Source: Anisus vortex
Lineage: Eukaryota; Mollusca; Gastropoda; Planorbidae
NCBI GenBank assembly: GCA_949126835.1
Contig: OX421496.1
Span: forward strand, 21,593,844-21,657,843
Length of the DNA stretch: 64,000 nucleotides
Reading direction: 5' to 3'
Shown: piece by piece, positions 1 through 10,899 of the stretch
Layout: every line of letters starts with the position of its first letter
Numbering within the stretch: the first letter of the stretch is position 1
The notes under the pieces: generated by a model
Told to the model about the DNA's origin: nothing
The model's input: only the letters and a program-made list of their open reading frames with translations
Database searches by the model: none
Made by a program: the position numbers and the translations under genes

Positions 1-190
1 GGCTACAGAGACTTTGGAGGAGCGACAGAAACGTCTTGAAAAAATGAGAGAAATAGCAACCACATCAAGAGATACCGAGACATTAGAGGAGCGACAGAAA
101 CGTCTTGAAAAAATGAGAGAAATAGCAACCACATCAAGAGATACCGAGACATTAGAGGAGCGACAGAAACGTCTTGAAAAAAAGCGGGAA
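1..190 (+). repeat. 69-bp in-frame coding tandem repeat in Helitron ORF
   Basis: About 2.7 copies of a 69-bp unit giving a 23-residue charged repeat (core EERQKRLEKMREIATTSRD). The unit is a multiple of three so the reading frame stays open. Charged, probably helical repeats in front of the Rep domain are common in Helitron proteins. The array may continue upstream of the window. Confidence 0.85.
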
Positions 191-1423
191 AGTGCAAACA
201 CGGCAAGGGTGTCACGAAGTTCACATTTGAATTTAGCTGGATTCCAATATGACCCCCAACATGATTACGCTCAACACCCTTATGTTGATATTGGAGGAAT
301 GATCTACATATGTAAATATTGTCAAGCAAAGAAATTTAAAACAGAACCACCAGGAATGTGCTGCAGTAGTGGAAAAGTTAAACTTACTCCCCTGAATACA
401 CCGCCCAATGATCTGCAGTTATTAATGTCTGGGACGACTTCAGAGTCAAAACATTTCCTGCGTAATCTGAGAAGATACAATTCATGTTTTCAGATGACGT
501 CTTTTGGTGCTACCTCAATAGTGGATCTTAACGGTTTTGCAACAACTTTTAAAGTACAAGGACAGATATACCACCGGATCGGATCTCTTCTCCCGCTTCC
601 TGATCAAAACCCACAATTTCTACAAGTCTACTTTATGGGAAATGAGCAGATTGAAGTAGATCATCGATGCGATTGTATCCCCGGGGTGAGACGCAATATT
701 GTTTTAAGCTTACAAAGGATGCTTCATGAAAACAACCATCTCATTAATACTTTCAAAACTTCACTAGAAAACATGCCCAATGATGAATACAAGGTTGTTA
801 TCCGTGCAGACAAAAGAGAGCCCGGTGAACACGAACGTCGCTTTAATGCTCCTCAAGTAAATGAAGTCGCCATCATTATGTCAGACCACGATTTCAATCA
901 GCGTGACATCATAATTCAGAGGCGAAGTAATTCACTACAACGCATTTCAGAAACACATCGATCGTACGATGCTCTTCAATACCCGCTCATATTTTGTGAA
1001 GGCGAGGATGGATACCACTTCAACCTGAAGCAGGTTGATCCTGTAACAGGTGCACCAACTGTTAAAAAAGTTTCAGCATTAGACTTTTATGCATACAGGT
1101 TGATGATCAGAAATGGATCCACAAATCATATTTTACAATGTCGACAACTATACCATCAATACGTTGTGGACATGTATGCAAAAATTGAGAGTGAGCGACT
1201 CCTGTACATACGTCTAAATCAAAAAAAGCTGCGCGTGGAAGACTATATACACCTCAAGGATGCTTTGGTGAACGATGGGGACATTCAAAATATTGGGAAA
1301 GTTGTGATTCTCCCAGCAACTTTCACCGGAAGCCCTAGACAGATGCAGGAATATGCACAAGATGTCTTATGTTCGATCCTATGGACGCCCAGACCTATTT
1401 ATCACATTTACGTGCAATCCTGA
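14..1423 (+). pseudogene. Helitron Rep/helicase protein, N-terminal part (frameshifted)
   Basis: This frame carries the start of the Helitron replicase: the charged 23-residue repeats (residues about 1-65), then the Helitron-like N-terminal domain with a possible zinc-binding stretch (YICKYCQAK, later CCSSGK) and the typical block running through SDHDFNQRDIII and YDALQYPLIF. The frame is open at the window edge, so the first ATG here (14) lies inside the repeats and is probably not the true start. Just before the canonical YGRPDLFITFTCNP block the frame breaks: homology leaves this frame at about 1360 and resumes in the frame that opens at 1353, consistent with a small deletion. The last ~20 residues are therefore out-of-frame read-through. 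Confidence 0.85.
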
Positions 1424-4379
1424 CTGGGGTGAAATCAAAGAATCACTTTCATTTGGCCAGACGTCAAGTGATCGTCAAGACATAATAGCAAGAGTGTTTA
1501 GACAAAAACAGATCAAACTCATTGATATTTTAACTAAATATAATATTTTTGGAGAAACCCGATGCTGGATGTACTCCATTGAATGGCAGAAAAGAGGACT
1601 TCCACACTCCCACAATTTAATTTGGTTGAAGGAAAAACTACACCCAGTCAATATTGATCAAATCATATCTGCAGAGTTTCCAGATCCAGAGACGGACCCT
1701 AATCTGTTTGCAGTAGTGAAGAAAAATATGATTCATGGACCATGCGGACATCTCAATACCAACGCACCCTGTATGAAAGACGGAAAATGCAGCAAAAAAT
1801 ATCCTAGGAAATTAATTAAAGATACTCAGACTGGTGAAGATGGCTATCCAGTTTACAGAAGACGCGCCCCACAAGACGGTGGTTTCACGGCAACAATTAA
1901 AATTAAAGGCAACACGGAAGTCGAAGTGGACAACAAGTGGGTTGTTCCTTATTCTCCAATTCTTTCCAAAATGTTTCTCGCACACATAAATGTCGAATAC
2001 TGTAGCTCTGTGAAATCTATCAAATACATCTGCAAATATGTAAACAAAGGAAGTGACATGGCTGTCTTTGGAGTGACAGATGACAACGCTCTTGATGAAG
2101 TGTCTCGGTACATGATAGGGAGATACATCAGTAGCAACGAAGCGGTTTGGCGCATTATGAGTTTCCCAATTCACGAACGCCACCCGACAGTAGTTCATCT
2201 CAATGTTCACTTAGAGAACGGGCAGAGAGTTTACTTCACACGTGAAAACGCGCAAGCCCTTGCAGAAAGACCACCAAATACAACTCTGACAGCTTTTTTT
2301 CAATTATGCCAAAGTGACGCTTTTGCCAGGACACTGCTATATCCAGAAGTACCTCGCTTTTACACTTGGAATAAGTCCAAAAAGGTGTTTTGCAAAAGAA
2401 AACAAGGTGTACCAGTTGCAGGTGAAGATGCCGTAGCAAGTGAAGCATTGGGTCGTGTCTATACAGTCAACCCAAACAACGCAGAGTGCTATTTTCTCAG
2501 ACATCTTCTTCATGCAGTTCGAGGACCTACTTCTTTTGAATATCTAAAAACTGTAAACGGTGAAGTTTGCCAGACTTTCAGAGAAGCTTGCCAAAGGCGT
2601 GGATTACTTGAAGATGATAGACATTGGGACCACACTTTATCAGAGGCTGTTTTAAGATCTTCTCCGGAGCAGATAAGAAATCTTTTTTGCATTATTCTTA
2701 CTATATGCAACCCATCCAATCCAAACGGTCTGTGGGAGAAGTATAGAGAGTCCATGAGCGAAGATTTACCACGTGATAACTCAATTAGAGCAAGTTCAAC
2801 ACTTCGTTCAAATTGTTCTTCAGATATTTTCAACTTGGCCCTAATTCTGTTGGAGGATAAATGTTTATCAATAAACAACAAAACACTACCAGACTTAGGA
2901 TTACAGCCTCCTAAAAGAAATGAGCGGGATATTCTAGACAAAGACCTGATAAGAGAAAAAAACTATAACATTGAAGAACTACACAAATATGTAGAATCCA
3001 ACAAAGTTCTGTTAAACAGCGATCAAACTGAAGCATATGAGGTTATTATGTATCATGTCAATGAAGAAAAAGGAGGAATATTTTTTCTCGATGCTCCTGG
3101 AGGAACAGGAAAAACCTTCTTAATAAACATAATCCTTGCAGAAATAAGAATGAAACGTGATTTGGCAATCGCAATAGCATCATCTGGAATTGCTTCGACG
3201 TTATTAGATGGAGGAAGAACGGCGCACTCGGCTCTACGGTTACCTCTAAATATTGCCAATGAGCAACATCCAACATGCAACATTAGCAAAGCCTCTGGCC
3301 AAGCAAAGGTTCTAAAAACCTGCAAAATCATTGTATGGGATGAATGTACAATGGCGCACAAAAAGTCACTTGAAGCTCTTGACTTAACATTGCAGGATTT
3401 AAGAGACAATAGTCAACTCATGGGAGGTGCTCTGGTGGTGTTAGCTGGCGATTTTCGTCAAACTCTTCCTGTCATACCAAGGTCAACACCAGCGGATGAA
3501 ATCAATGCTTGCCTCAAATCTTCTTTTCTTTGGCGAAATGTTAAAACAATAAAATTAAGAACAAATATGAGAGTGCAGCAACAAAAAGAAGCAGGTGCAC
3601 TCATTTTTGCTGAAAATCTTTTACACATTGGTGAAGGGACTTACCCCACGCAGATGAAATCAGGAGACATTACCTTTCTTGATGACTTCTGCAAAAGAGT
3701 GACATCCCTACAAGATCTTATCCACCAAGTGTATCCGAACCTTTCGGAAAATTACCTTAACAAGGAATGGCTGTGTGACCGAGCAATTCTTGCTTCTAAG
3801 AACACATCTGTCAGTGAGTTGAATGGCCTGATTCAGGACATGATACCCGGAACATGTACTGAATACGCATCATTTGATTCCGTCACGGATGTCAATGAAA
3901 CCGTTAACTACCCTACGGAATTTTTAAATTCTCTGGACACACCCGGGATGCCACCGCATAAACTTCAACTCAAAATTGGATCACCCATAATTCTACTCCG
4001 AAACATAAACCCGCCAATACTTTGTAATGGAACACGCTTATGCATCAAAAGTTTATTCCCTAATGTGATAGAAGCGACAGTGTTGACTGGGAAAGGAAAA
4101 GGAGAAGATGTGTTTATTCCAAGAATCCCAATTATTCCAACAGACATGCCCTTCTCTTTCAAGCGTCTGCAGTTTCCCGTCAGGTTGGCATTTTCCATTA
4201 CAATTAACAAGGCACAGGGTCAATCAATCAAGTGCACTGGAATTAATTTGGAATATCCATGTTTCTCCCATGGGCAATTATATGTTGCCTGCTCAAGAGT
4301 TGGCTCTCCTAATCAACTATTCATATTTGCACCAATGTCAAAAACAAGGAATGTTGTATATAAAGATGTGTTACAATGA
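1353..4379 (+). CDS. Helitron Rep catalytic region plus Pif1-like helicase
   Basis: 1008-residue open frame continuing the Helitron replicase after the frameshift. Visible in order: YGRPDLFITFTCNPDW (residues ~9-25); the two-histidine metal motif GLPHSHNLIWL (~82-92); the Rep tyrosine region YICKYVNKG (~225-235), where the two Tyr would do strand nicking and transfer; then an SF1B Pif1-type helicase with Walker A GGTGKT (~583-588), Walker B IIVWDE (~660), VLAGDFRQTLPV, and the C-terminal FSITINKAQGQS motif (~950). The ATG at 1353 is only the first in this frame, not a biological start. No internal stop is present, so the copy is fairly recent. Confidence 0.92.
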   Translation: MHKMSYVRSYGRPDLFITFTCNPDWGEIKESLSFGQTSSDRQDIIARVFRQKQIKLIDILTKYNIFGETRCWMYSIEWQKRGLPHSHNLIWLKEKLHPVNIDQIISAEFPDPETDPNLFAVVKKNMIHGPCGHLNTNAPCMKDGKCSKKYPRKLIKDTQTGEDGYPVYRRRAPQDGGFTATIKIKGNTEVEVDNKWVVPYSPILSKMFLAHINVEYCSSVKSIKYICKYVNKGSDMAVFGVTDDNALDEVSRYMIGRYISSNEAVWRIMSFPIHERHPTVVHLNVHLENGQRVYFTRENAQALAERPPNTTLTAFFQLCQSDAFARTLLYPEVPRFYTWNKSKKVFCKRKQGVPVAGEDAVASEALGRVYTVNPNNAECYFLRHLLHAVRGPTSFEYLKTVNGEVCQTFREACQRRGLLEDDRHWDHTLSEAVLRSSPEQIRNLFCIILTICNPSNPNGLWEKYRESMSEDLPRDNSIRASSTLRSNCSSDIFNLALILLEDKCLSINNKTLPDLGLQPPKRNERDILDKDLIREKNYNIEELHKYVESNKVLLNSDQTEAYEVIMYHVNEEKGGIFFLDAPGGTGKTFLINIILAEIRMKRDLAIAIASSGIASTLLDGGRTAHSALRLPLNIANEQHPTCNISKASGQAKVLKTCKIIVWDECTMAHKKSLEALDLTLQDLRDNSQLMGGALVVLAGDFRQTLPVIPRSTPADEINACLKSSFLWRNVKTIKLRTNMRVQQQKEAGALIFAENLLHIGEGTYPTQMKSGDITFLDDFCKRVTSLQDLIHQVYPNLSENYLNKEWLCDRAILASKNTSVSELNGLIQDMIPGTCTEYASFDSVTDVNETVNYPTEFLNSLDTPGMPPHKLQLKIGSPIILLRNINPPILCNGTRLCIKSLFPNVIEATVLTGKGKGEDVFIPRIPIIPTDMPFSFKRLQFPVRLAFSITINKAQGQSIKCTGINLEYPCFSHGQLYVACSRVGSPNQLFIFAPMSKTRNVVYKDVLQ

Positions 4380-5021
4380 GCATATGGCCTATTGCAAAGT
4401 ATTGATTTTTTAAAAATTATTGTCAAATTCGTAAGACAGAAATAATTTTATTTTCCAATAAAATATCATTATGCGATCATTGGACATAATTTAACAAACA
4501 TAAAAAAAAAAGTTTCTTCTTGGTTTCTTATGGGTTTCATTTGTTATTGTTTTTCATGTTGAATTTAAAATGTAATTCTAAGTTCCTTCCAAAGCAACAG
4601 AAATGAATAAATAGCAAATAACAACAACAATCAAAAAACAACAAACAAACAAAACAACAATAACATAGGTCTACGACTTAATGTTATCTTTAAAAAATAT
4701 AGCAAACAATAATTTAAAAATTAAAAGTACTGTCGAAATGACATGTCAATTCTGTTTTACAGAAACAAAGTTTAACTACCCAATAAACTTAACACGATTA
4801 GATCGCAAGGGGGCATACTTTGACCAAGAATTTAAAAAAATTGAATATTTGTTTTTCCTTTTTAGTTGTATATTGAATGGGTGTATATTAATCTCTGCAA
4901 AACAACAATACAAAAATAAATACTGACCACAACAAAATAACAACAATTTTATGAATGTTGCAAAAAAAATCAACAAAAAAAGAATAAACAAACTATAGTG
5001 TGTCAAACATAGTCTATACAA

Positions 5022-5052
5022 GCCCGTTCGAAGAATCGGGCACATCAGCTAG
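5022..5052 (+). other. Helitron 3' terminus: hairpin plus CTAG
   Basis: GCCCG...CGGGC stem (5022-5026 with 5037-5041) extended by TTC/GAA with a one-base bulge, then a short spacer and CTAG at 5049-5052 followed by T. This matches the Helitron rule of a short stem-loop a few bases before CTRR with insertion next to T. Confidence 0.75.
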
Positions 5053-5099
5053 TAAGAAATAAAAATCGCACTGACTTTTCTAAGAAGTATGGTCATTGC

Positions 5100-5172
5100 G
5101 GCCGGCTGGTCCTGTGGTTGGTTCTCCGGACTGTCAACCGACACAAGGCGGGTTCTATTCCTGCCGCAAACC
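5100..5172 (+). repeat. tRNA-like segment, probable SINE head
   Basis: GC-richer island in AT-rich sequence with an A-box-like stretch (TGGTCCTGTGGTTGG) and a B-box-like GGTTCTATTCC about 40 bases later. Acceptor and anticodon stems do not pair well, so a working tRNA is unlikely. Confidence 0.35.
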
Positions 5173-5554
5173 GATCCCTGTCGCACATATATCTGCAAAT
5201 AATAATATTTATATTTTGATCTCAGTTTGACTGAGATGTCCTTTTATACCTTTAAGTAGTCAATGATAATGAATCATTATCATTAAGCGGAATAAATAAT
5301 TAGTAATCATACATACTGGGTAGTTAATGTAATGTTTTAAAATATACATATAAATTCTTTAATCATATAATATTTATATAATTTTAAAATAATTTTTACA
5401 GTTTGATCATTTCAAAGTTATAAATTGTGAGCCATTTATTTTTGTGTAAATAAAAAACATATTAGAAATATTGGCACAAATGAAACGGGTTAATTATCTC
5501 CCTTTAATTAAACAATGTTTACACATTTCATTCAACAGTGAAATGTGTCAGAAA

Positions 5555-5703
5555 CATCGCCTTCAACAGTCAGTTTTACTAATTCAGAACAGGACCATGT
5601 TGTTTTTTTATCAATAAAAAAAACGCCTAGAGATTTCTCGCGTGCTATTGAAAATCGCTCTGCGTGCCAAGTTTGGAACGCGTGACCTTGGTTGCCAATC
5701 CCT
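5555..5703. mobile_element. hAT-like repeat, right end only
   Basis: The sequence TCTGCGTGCCAAGTTTGG...GGTTGCCAATCCCTG closely matches the right end of the repeats at 36.2-36.8 kb and 24.4-24.6 kb (TGCGTGCCAAG...GGTTGCCGACCCC). The matching left terminus was not found. Confidence 0.5.
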
Positions 5704-6592
5704 GATTTAGAGTACATTGTGAGATTACCAGAAGATATCACTATTTTCTTTATAACTGGATGAGTCCACGCTACCTGACAATCAAGCTTTACTTTTAGCT
5801 TACGTTTATTTGAGTTAAAATTTTCCCATTTCGAAAAAATAAATAATATAAAAATCTAGTAGACTAATTAATTATTGTACTTGAAGACTTTTTAGTGTAA
5901 AGGAAATTCCTCCATCGGCGATAGTATGACGTATAGTGGATTGATGTTGTAGTTAAAAAAGTAGTCTGTTCCAGATGCATTGGCTGTTTATTGTGTGACA
6001 ACATTTAATTACTAAAAGTCTTGATTATTGTCTATAGCGCTCACTACAATATTACAGCAGTTCACACATAAGTAATGCATTCAACGATTATTTAGACAGA
6101 TTTACATTGATACCTTAAATTAATTTATTATTATTATTATTAATATCTATATTACTATTATTGTCTCGATAAAATCCTTTATCGCAACCTATGTAGCAAA
6201 ATAAATATTGTTCATTGACGAGGACTAAAAGCGATGGTTACTGCACACAGAGGTGAGTTGGTTAGCAAAAGATGACTGTGTAAATATAATGTATGAGACT
6301 TGGATTCGCTGCTTGAGTTTTTTAAAAGCAAATGCGATTCTTAGGGAGAAAATCAATCAATTTGTTTAGGTCTGTGAGTTTGGGTAACAATTTTGTATTG
6401 CATTCTTATCACCCTCTTTTGTGGAAAGTGGATTTTATGTTAATACCATTTGGTTGTCAAAAAAAAAAAAAAAGAAAACAAGCTGCAAATAGTGAAGCGT
6501 CGAGAGCTAAAACTTTTGAAACCAAAATTGAAACCAATACAGACAAACTACTAGCAACACACCAGGCAAACGATTCACATTAATATTAACCA

Positions 6593-6734
6593 ATGCCCAG
6601 TTCATAAAATGAGCAAAAACATACCTGACAATTTTATTAACTGGGCAGGTCTCTGCCCATTTCATGAATTCGGCAAGACCTTTGCCCATTTCATGAACTG
6701 GACAAAAAGGTGTTTAGTACATGAACTGGGCCAT
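6593..6734. repeat. Short inverted-repeat element (CCCAGTTCATG ends)
   Basis: TGCCCAGTTCATA at the left is mirrored by CATGAACTGGGCCA at the right; the inside repeats the theme CCCATTTCATGAA several times. Looks like a ~140-bp foldback or MITE; no target duplication is clear. Confidence 0.45.
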
Positions 6735-6792
6735 TACACTATCTGTGCGTAACATCAGCAATACCATAAATTGTAATTGAGTGTTTATTACA

Positions 6793-7085
6793 GCCTTGGC
6801 CTCTAAACTCTAAATTAGTTTTAACGCAATCCTCACTTCTAAATTAGTGTTAACGCAATCCTCACTTCTAAATTAGTGTTAACGCAATCCTCACTGCTAA
6901 ATTAGTGTTAACGCAATCCTCACTGCTAAATTAGTGTTAACGCAATCCTCACTTCTAAATTAGTGTTAACGCAATCCTAACTTCTAAATTAGTGTTAACG
7001 CAATAATCACTTCTAAATTAGTGTTAACGCAATCCTCACTTCTAAATTAGGGTTAACGCAATCATAACTTCTAAATTAGTGTTAA
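6793..7085 (+). repeat. 29-bp minisatellite, first block
   Basis: About ten tandem copies of a 29-bp unit (core CTAAATTAGTGTTAACGCAA). The array is split by an inserted 450-bp element and resumes at 7536. Each unit contains TTAA, the target of that insertion. Confidence 0.92.
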
Positions 7086-7535
7086 AGACCAAGTGAAGAG
7101 GTTTTTCTCAAAGGAACGAGATTTGGCATAGCCTCATACGGCAGTGACATATCACAAGGGAAATAAATAAATAAAAATAGACGCTATAAATCTATATTTA
7201 ACCATTTTGTTAAAAATAAGAACCGGGAAAAGATTCAAAACATGTGGCAATAGATTAAAAACACGTGACAATATTCATTTTTCCTAGTCGGAATCCTTTA
7301 TGTTACGTCACTTTCCTATATTGCCGGAAATAAAAACATCTCAAATGGTTACGAGATTTGGAGTATTCCTCCGAAAAACACACACATTTAAGTGCAAATA
7401 TTGAACTAATTACTTAAAATTTATCTTTGATATTTTGTATAAATGTTTTTTCTTAACATTCAGATACTGAATACACAATTTACTATCAAAATCAAATGTT
7501 AACTCAATTTTGATAAAAAGCTCTTCACTTGGTCT
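7086..7535. mobile_element. TTAA-target MITE inside the minisatellite
   Basis: Perfect 15-bp terminal inverted repeats, AGACCAAGTGAAGAG (7086-7100) and its complement (7521-7535), flanked by TTAA on both sides (7082-7085 and 7536-7539). The surrounding unit normally reads GTGTTAACGC, so the empty site is known. TTAA duplication suggests a piggyBac-type mobiliser, although the TIR does not begin with CCC. No coding capacity. Confidence 0.82.
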
Positions 7536-7640
7536 TTAACGCAATCCTCACTTCTAAATTAGTGTTAACGCAATCCTCACTTCTAAATTAGTGTTAACGC
7601 AATCCTCACTTCTAAATTAGTGTTTAGCTCAGCTCTAAAT
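7536..7640 (+). repeat. 29-bp minisatellite, second block
   Basis: Roughly three further units of the 6.8-kb array after the MITE, decaying into degenerate CTAAAT...AGTGTTTAG copies towards 7670 and again around 8200-8400. Confidence 0.88.
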
Positions 7641-7676
7641 CCTGAATTAATGTTTAGCACAACCCTAAATTAAAAA

Positions 7677-8170
7677 TTGAGAAAGTTAATGAAAAATAAG
7701 TGGCAGGATAAAGTTCCGAACACAGATGTGCTAGCACTGGATGGATTTTTCAGTAGACCCTATCCACACAATGTTAACCGCAAGGCGCAGCTTAGACGGG
7801 CTCTACACGTTGTAAGCATCAAAGGTGATTGGCTGCCAAAGAAGTTATTCTATGGAGAGTTGCATAGATCTAAAGGACAGTGCTCCCGTGGTGGGCAAAG
7901 AAGCTATTCAAAAACACCATGAAGCCATCACTGAAAATTTTTGATATCGATAAAAACTGAAGAAGTGGCTTATAAACAAAAAATAGGCGAAGTGTGCAGC
8001 TCAAAAGCGACAACTCCGAAAAAAACTAAGTCAGGAGAACCTCTTGGAGAACACGTAACACAGATATGCCAGACTGTAATAGAAACTTCCGGGTTCAGTT
8101 TGGTCTCATCAGCCACCTTCAGACCCACTCCTAAAGATCCTAATGTTTTCATAAGATTGTCTTCAATTAT
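7677..8170 (+). pseudogene. Degenerate non-LTR retrotransposon 3' coding fragment
   Basis: The first part reads KWQDKVPNTDVLALDG...KAQLRRALHV...WLPKKLFYGELHRSKGQ, the C-terminal pattern seen downstream of reverse transcriptase in many invertebrate non-LTR elements. After frame changes, positions around 8070-8135 read DCNRNFRVQFGLISHLQTHS, a C2H2-finger-like motif typical of the tail of the same proteins. Multiple frameshifts and stops; 5' end missing. No functional product expected. Confidence 0.7.
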
Positions 8171-8640
8171 CTAAGATAGTCACACAACTTCTAAAATTAA
8201 AGCTCAAACCTAACCCGGACATTAGTGTTTAGACAAACTTTACTTCTACATTACTCGTAACGCCGTCTACTAAGTAAATGCTTAGAACAACTTCTACATG
8301 AACGATTAGCCTTAACACTAACTACTAAATTAACAATATGCACAAACCTATCTTTATAATAATTAGTGTTTTTAAGTTTCATCAAATCTTCTAAATTTAT
8401 TCCAGTTCAACCTTAATTTCGAAATGAAACTTTCACAAAGCGTTTAATTCCTAATCAAAGTTTAAGTAGCTAATGGCCCAGTTATGAACATTTTTACATA
8501 AGTCTCCAACATAAAAATGATCTGTTTAAAAAATAGAGCGACTTAGTAAGTCATCAAGGTCAAGATAATATCAACATACACAAAGTCTTAGATAGGTTAG
8601 TGCTACAAGTATTCATAGGAATTACGCAGTAACCCGTCAG
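8171..8640. other. AT-rich non-coding sequence with decayed repeats
   Basis: Contains weak, diverged copies of the CTAAATTAGTGTT theme of the 6.8-kb minisatellite. Nothing else supported. Confidence 0.5.
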
Positions 8641-9090
8641 AGCACTGGGGGTGCTAAATCGGAGTAATACAGGTGCTTCTTTGGAGCTATGCATGTGTTA
8701 CAATTGAGTTATGTGGGTGTTACCTAGGAAATCTGCAGGAGCTACAATTGTGTTCTGTGAGAGCTACTTTGGAGCTCTGCAGGTGCTACAATTTAAGTTT
8801 TGTGGGTGCTTCTTTGAAGCTATTCAGGTGCTATAATTGAGTTCTGTGAGAGCTACTTTGGAGCTCTGCAGGTGCTACAATTTAAGTTTTGTGGGTGCTT
8901 CTTTGAAGCTATTCAGGTGCTATAATTGAGTTCTGTGAGAGCTACTTTGGAGCTCTGCAGGTGCTACAATTAAGTTCTGTGGGAGCTACTTTGGAGCTCT
9001 GCTTGTGCTACAATTAAGTTCTGTTTGAGCTTCTTTGCAGATCTGCAGGTATTACAATTATGTTCTGTGGGTGCTACTTTGAAAACGTTT
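8640..9090 (+). repeat. GGTGCTAC minisatellite with 89-bp higher-order unit
   Basis: Repeats of about 44 bp built on GGAGCTCTGCAGGTGCTACAA. Between 8761 and about 8950 a two-part 89-bp unit repeats exactly (starts 8761, 8850, 8939). A related degenerate block is at about 24840-25000. Confidence 0.85.
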
Positions 9091-9489
9091 CAGTTTTGGG
9101 AGTGATAGTCTGGAGTGTTGAGCGGGCAGGCTGGAGAGTTTAGCACGGTTAGATAGGGTGTAAAGTGTAAAAGAAGCGAGGAGAAGGCTTGTGTTTGTTT
9201 ATATGAGTAGTAGTATACGTGCAGTCACTAGTAGAACTTTTGTCTGATTTAGATGTATATAATTATATTAAATGTTGTATAATTAAACCGTAGTTGGCTT
9301 AATTATTATAGTTGTTGTAATCTGTATCAACTGCCATCATTGCAACGTATCAACTCGTAACACATACACATAATTTTATAACTTAAAGAAAGTTTACACT
9401 TTTATTTTTATCTAAAACTGTTATCTTTAAAAAAAAATATGTTTTTAATAAAGCAAATAACAAAACATTAAAATGTATAAATACAAAAG

Positions 9490-9495
9490 TTTATT
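9490..9495 (-). terminator. Poly(A) signal of gene A
   Basis: AATAAA on the minus strand, 15-20 bases past the stop of gene A. The equivalent signal is present in B and C and lost in D. Confidence 0.6.
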
Positions 9496-9509
9496 ACACT
9501 TTTTAATTA

Positions 9510-10869
9510 TTACTCATTGCCCAAACCCAGTGCTGCCCCAACGCCGACTGCCAGACCAAAACCCCCACCAAAGATATCTTGGCACTGAGGGTGGTGGCTG
9601 GTCACTGGCCATGGTAGACCAAAGGGTGACTTGTTGTAGCAGCAGACTCCATGACCCAGGCCGTCGGACACGCAGTGTGAATCGAATGGGCAATTTCCGG
9701 GAACAAACGGGCTACACCTCCTCGGCACTAGTTGCCTAAAATAAAATTAATAGAGTTAGATACTCATTTGTTTAAAACAGCATCACCCACACAAAAAACA
9801 CACACACAAAACCAGTAATAAATCATATTCATGAGGCCGTCCAAAAATCACGTCACGCACCGTTGGAAGGAGAGGGGAGGGGGGCATACATTTGAAACGC
9901 TATGTAACAGGAGGTAGCTGTTTACACAATGTAACGCCACATATAAGAGTTGCACCTTTAATTGAAATTTTTAACTTAAACAAATTTCACGTAATTAAAA
10001 CTAATAGCTTTAATTATTTTGTATTTGTCTGTTTATCAATGGACCCAGGGAGGGGAAGGTGGGACTTTCAAAGTAGCAGTACAAAACAATACTTGTCGAT
10101 AAACCACCATGCACCAATAAACAAATGTATAACTCTGATTGACATTATTGTCAGTAGTCAGATATAGTCAGTATACTTTAAAGAGAAAATTGTCTTGTTG
10201 GTGAGTATATTTAGCTTTTATAAAAGAAGAAAACCCAACGTGAAAGGAACTGGAGACCCTGAATACAGTAAATACAGGTTCTCTTGATTCGGTAATCTTC
10301 TGCAGGGATCTTACATAAAAAAATATTTGATATACATTATGCTTGTTAGAATTAGCACAATAACTTACGTGTGGAATAGACGATCGCCGGTCAAAACTGC
10401 CTCAAGGAAATGGTGTCTGTGACATACTGCATCCACAGCTTAAAGTAAGAAAACAAAAGTTATGGATATCAGATGGATTGCAGAAATATGGTTTCAATTA
10501 AAGTCTCTTTTGACGAACTAAAGTAATACATCCAAGGCTTTATATTAAACAAACATCTACTACATCTACACAGTTCTTTTACTTTACGTTTAATTTATGA
10601 TATAACAAGACACTACATGTACTATATTAAGGGTTCGTGGTATTATTTTTTACACTCTGACCTCTTGGTACACATGGGACGCAGGCTGGGTGTGGAGCGC
10701 AGAAATGGCATTCCTGGACAACTCTGCAGACATGCCCGAACCCACATCTCACGTTATTACACAGGCTGTGGATCGGCATGTGGGGAGGAAAGCCTGGACC
10801 TTGTGGGAACCCTGGACATGGTGGGAACCCTGGCTGCAGCTGTGCACTGACCATGCACATTACACACAC
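9510..10869 (-). CDS. Cysteine-rich secreted protein, copy A (exons 2-4; exon 1 not found)
   Basis: Most diverged member of the four-gene family. Exons on the minus strand: exon 2 10662-10869 (208 nt), exon 3 10369-10438 (70 nt), exon 4 9510-9735 (226 nt, stop TAA). Acceptors end in AG; exon 2 uses the same odd donor GTCAGA as its paralogues and exon 3 has GTAAGT. Phases (0, 1, 0 after joining) match B and C exactly. Exon 2 opens with VCVMCMVSAQ, the end of a signal peptide, then a Pro/Gly-rich insert (QPGFPPCPGFPQ) absent from the others, then the conserved C-x4-RCGFGHVCRV...CVPCVPRG block. Exon 4 keeps RRCSPFVPGNCPFDS..CCYN, lacks the second cysteine module of B/C, and ends in a Gly-rich tail. 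The 13-codon signal exon expected upstream could not be identified. Function unknown; extracellular location inferred. Confidence 0.78.
9832..9905. repeat. GGCCGTCCA...ACGTCACGC repeat end
   Basis: GCCGTCCAAAAATCACGTCACGC followed by a G-rich run. It resembles the end of the repeats at 61.6 and 63.9 kb (GGACGYCC next to AATTACGTCAAC). Probably a dispersed MITE-like family; boundaries not determined. Confidence 0.35.
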
Positions 10870-10899
10870 CTGTGGATAGGTGGATGGATAGAGAGATCG

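Larger units (their letters stand above)
1..5052 (+). mobile_element. Helitron (5' end outside window), Rep/helicase-encoding
   Basis: Rolling-circle DNA transposon. Its coding region (two frames, 14-4379) has the Helitron Rep domain followed by a Pif1-like helicase, and the downstream non-coding tail ends in a GC hairpin plus CTAG immediately followed by T at 5053, the expected Helitron 3' terminus. The 5' TC end lies before the window. A frameshift near 1353-1423 splits the protein, so this copy is probably no longer autonomous. 4380-5021 is AT-rich 3' tail without further recognisable coding. Confidence 0.9.
5053..6592. other. AT-rich non-coding sequence
   Basis: No supported gene. It holds a tRNA-like segment (5100-5170), part of a hAT-like repeat (5555-5703) and short ATT microsatellite runs near 6125-6165. 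The small open frames here show no recognisable motif. Confidence 0.6.

Noticed and set aside
1812..3409. Minus-strand open frames within the Helitron
   Set aside because: Antisense shadows of the Rep/helicase coding frame.
4681..5045. Short frames 3' of the Helitron helicase
   Set aside because: AT-rich, no motif, inside the Helitron 3' non-coding tail.
9473..9739. Plus-strand frame opposite gene A exon 4
   Set aside because: Antisense shadow; the minus strand has the conserved cysteine pattern, splice acceptor and stop.
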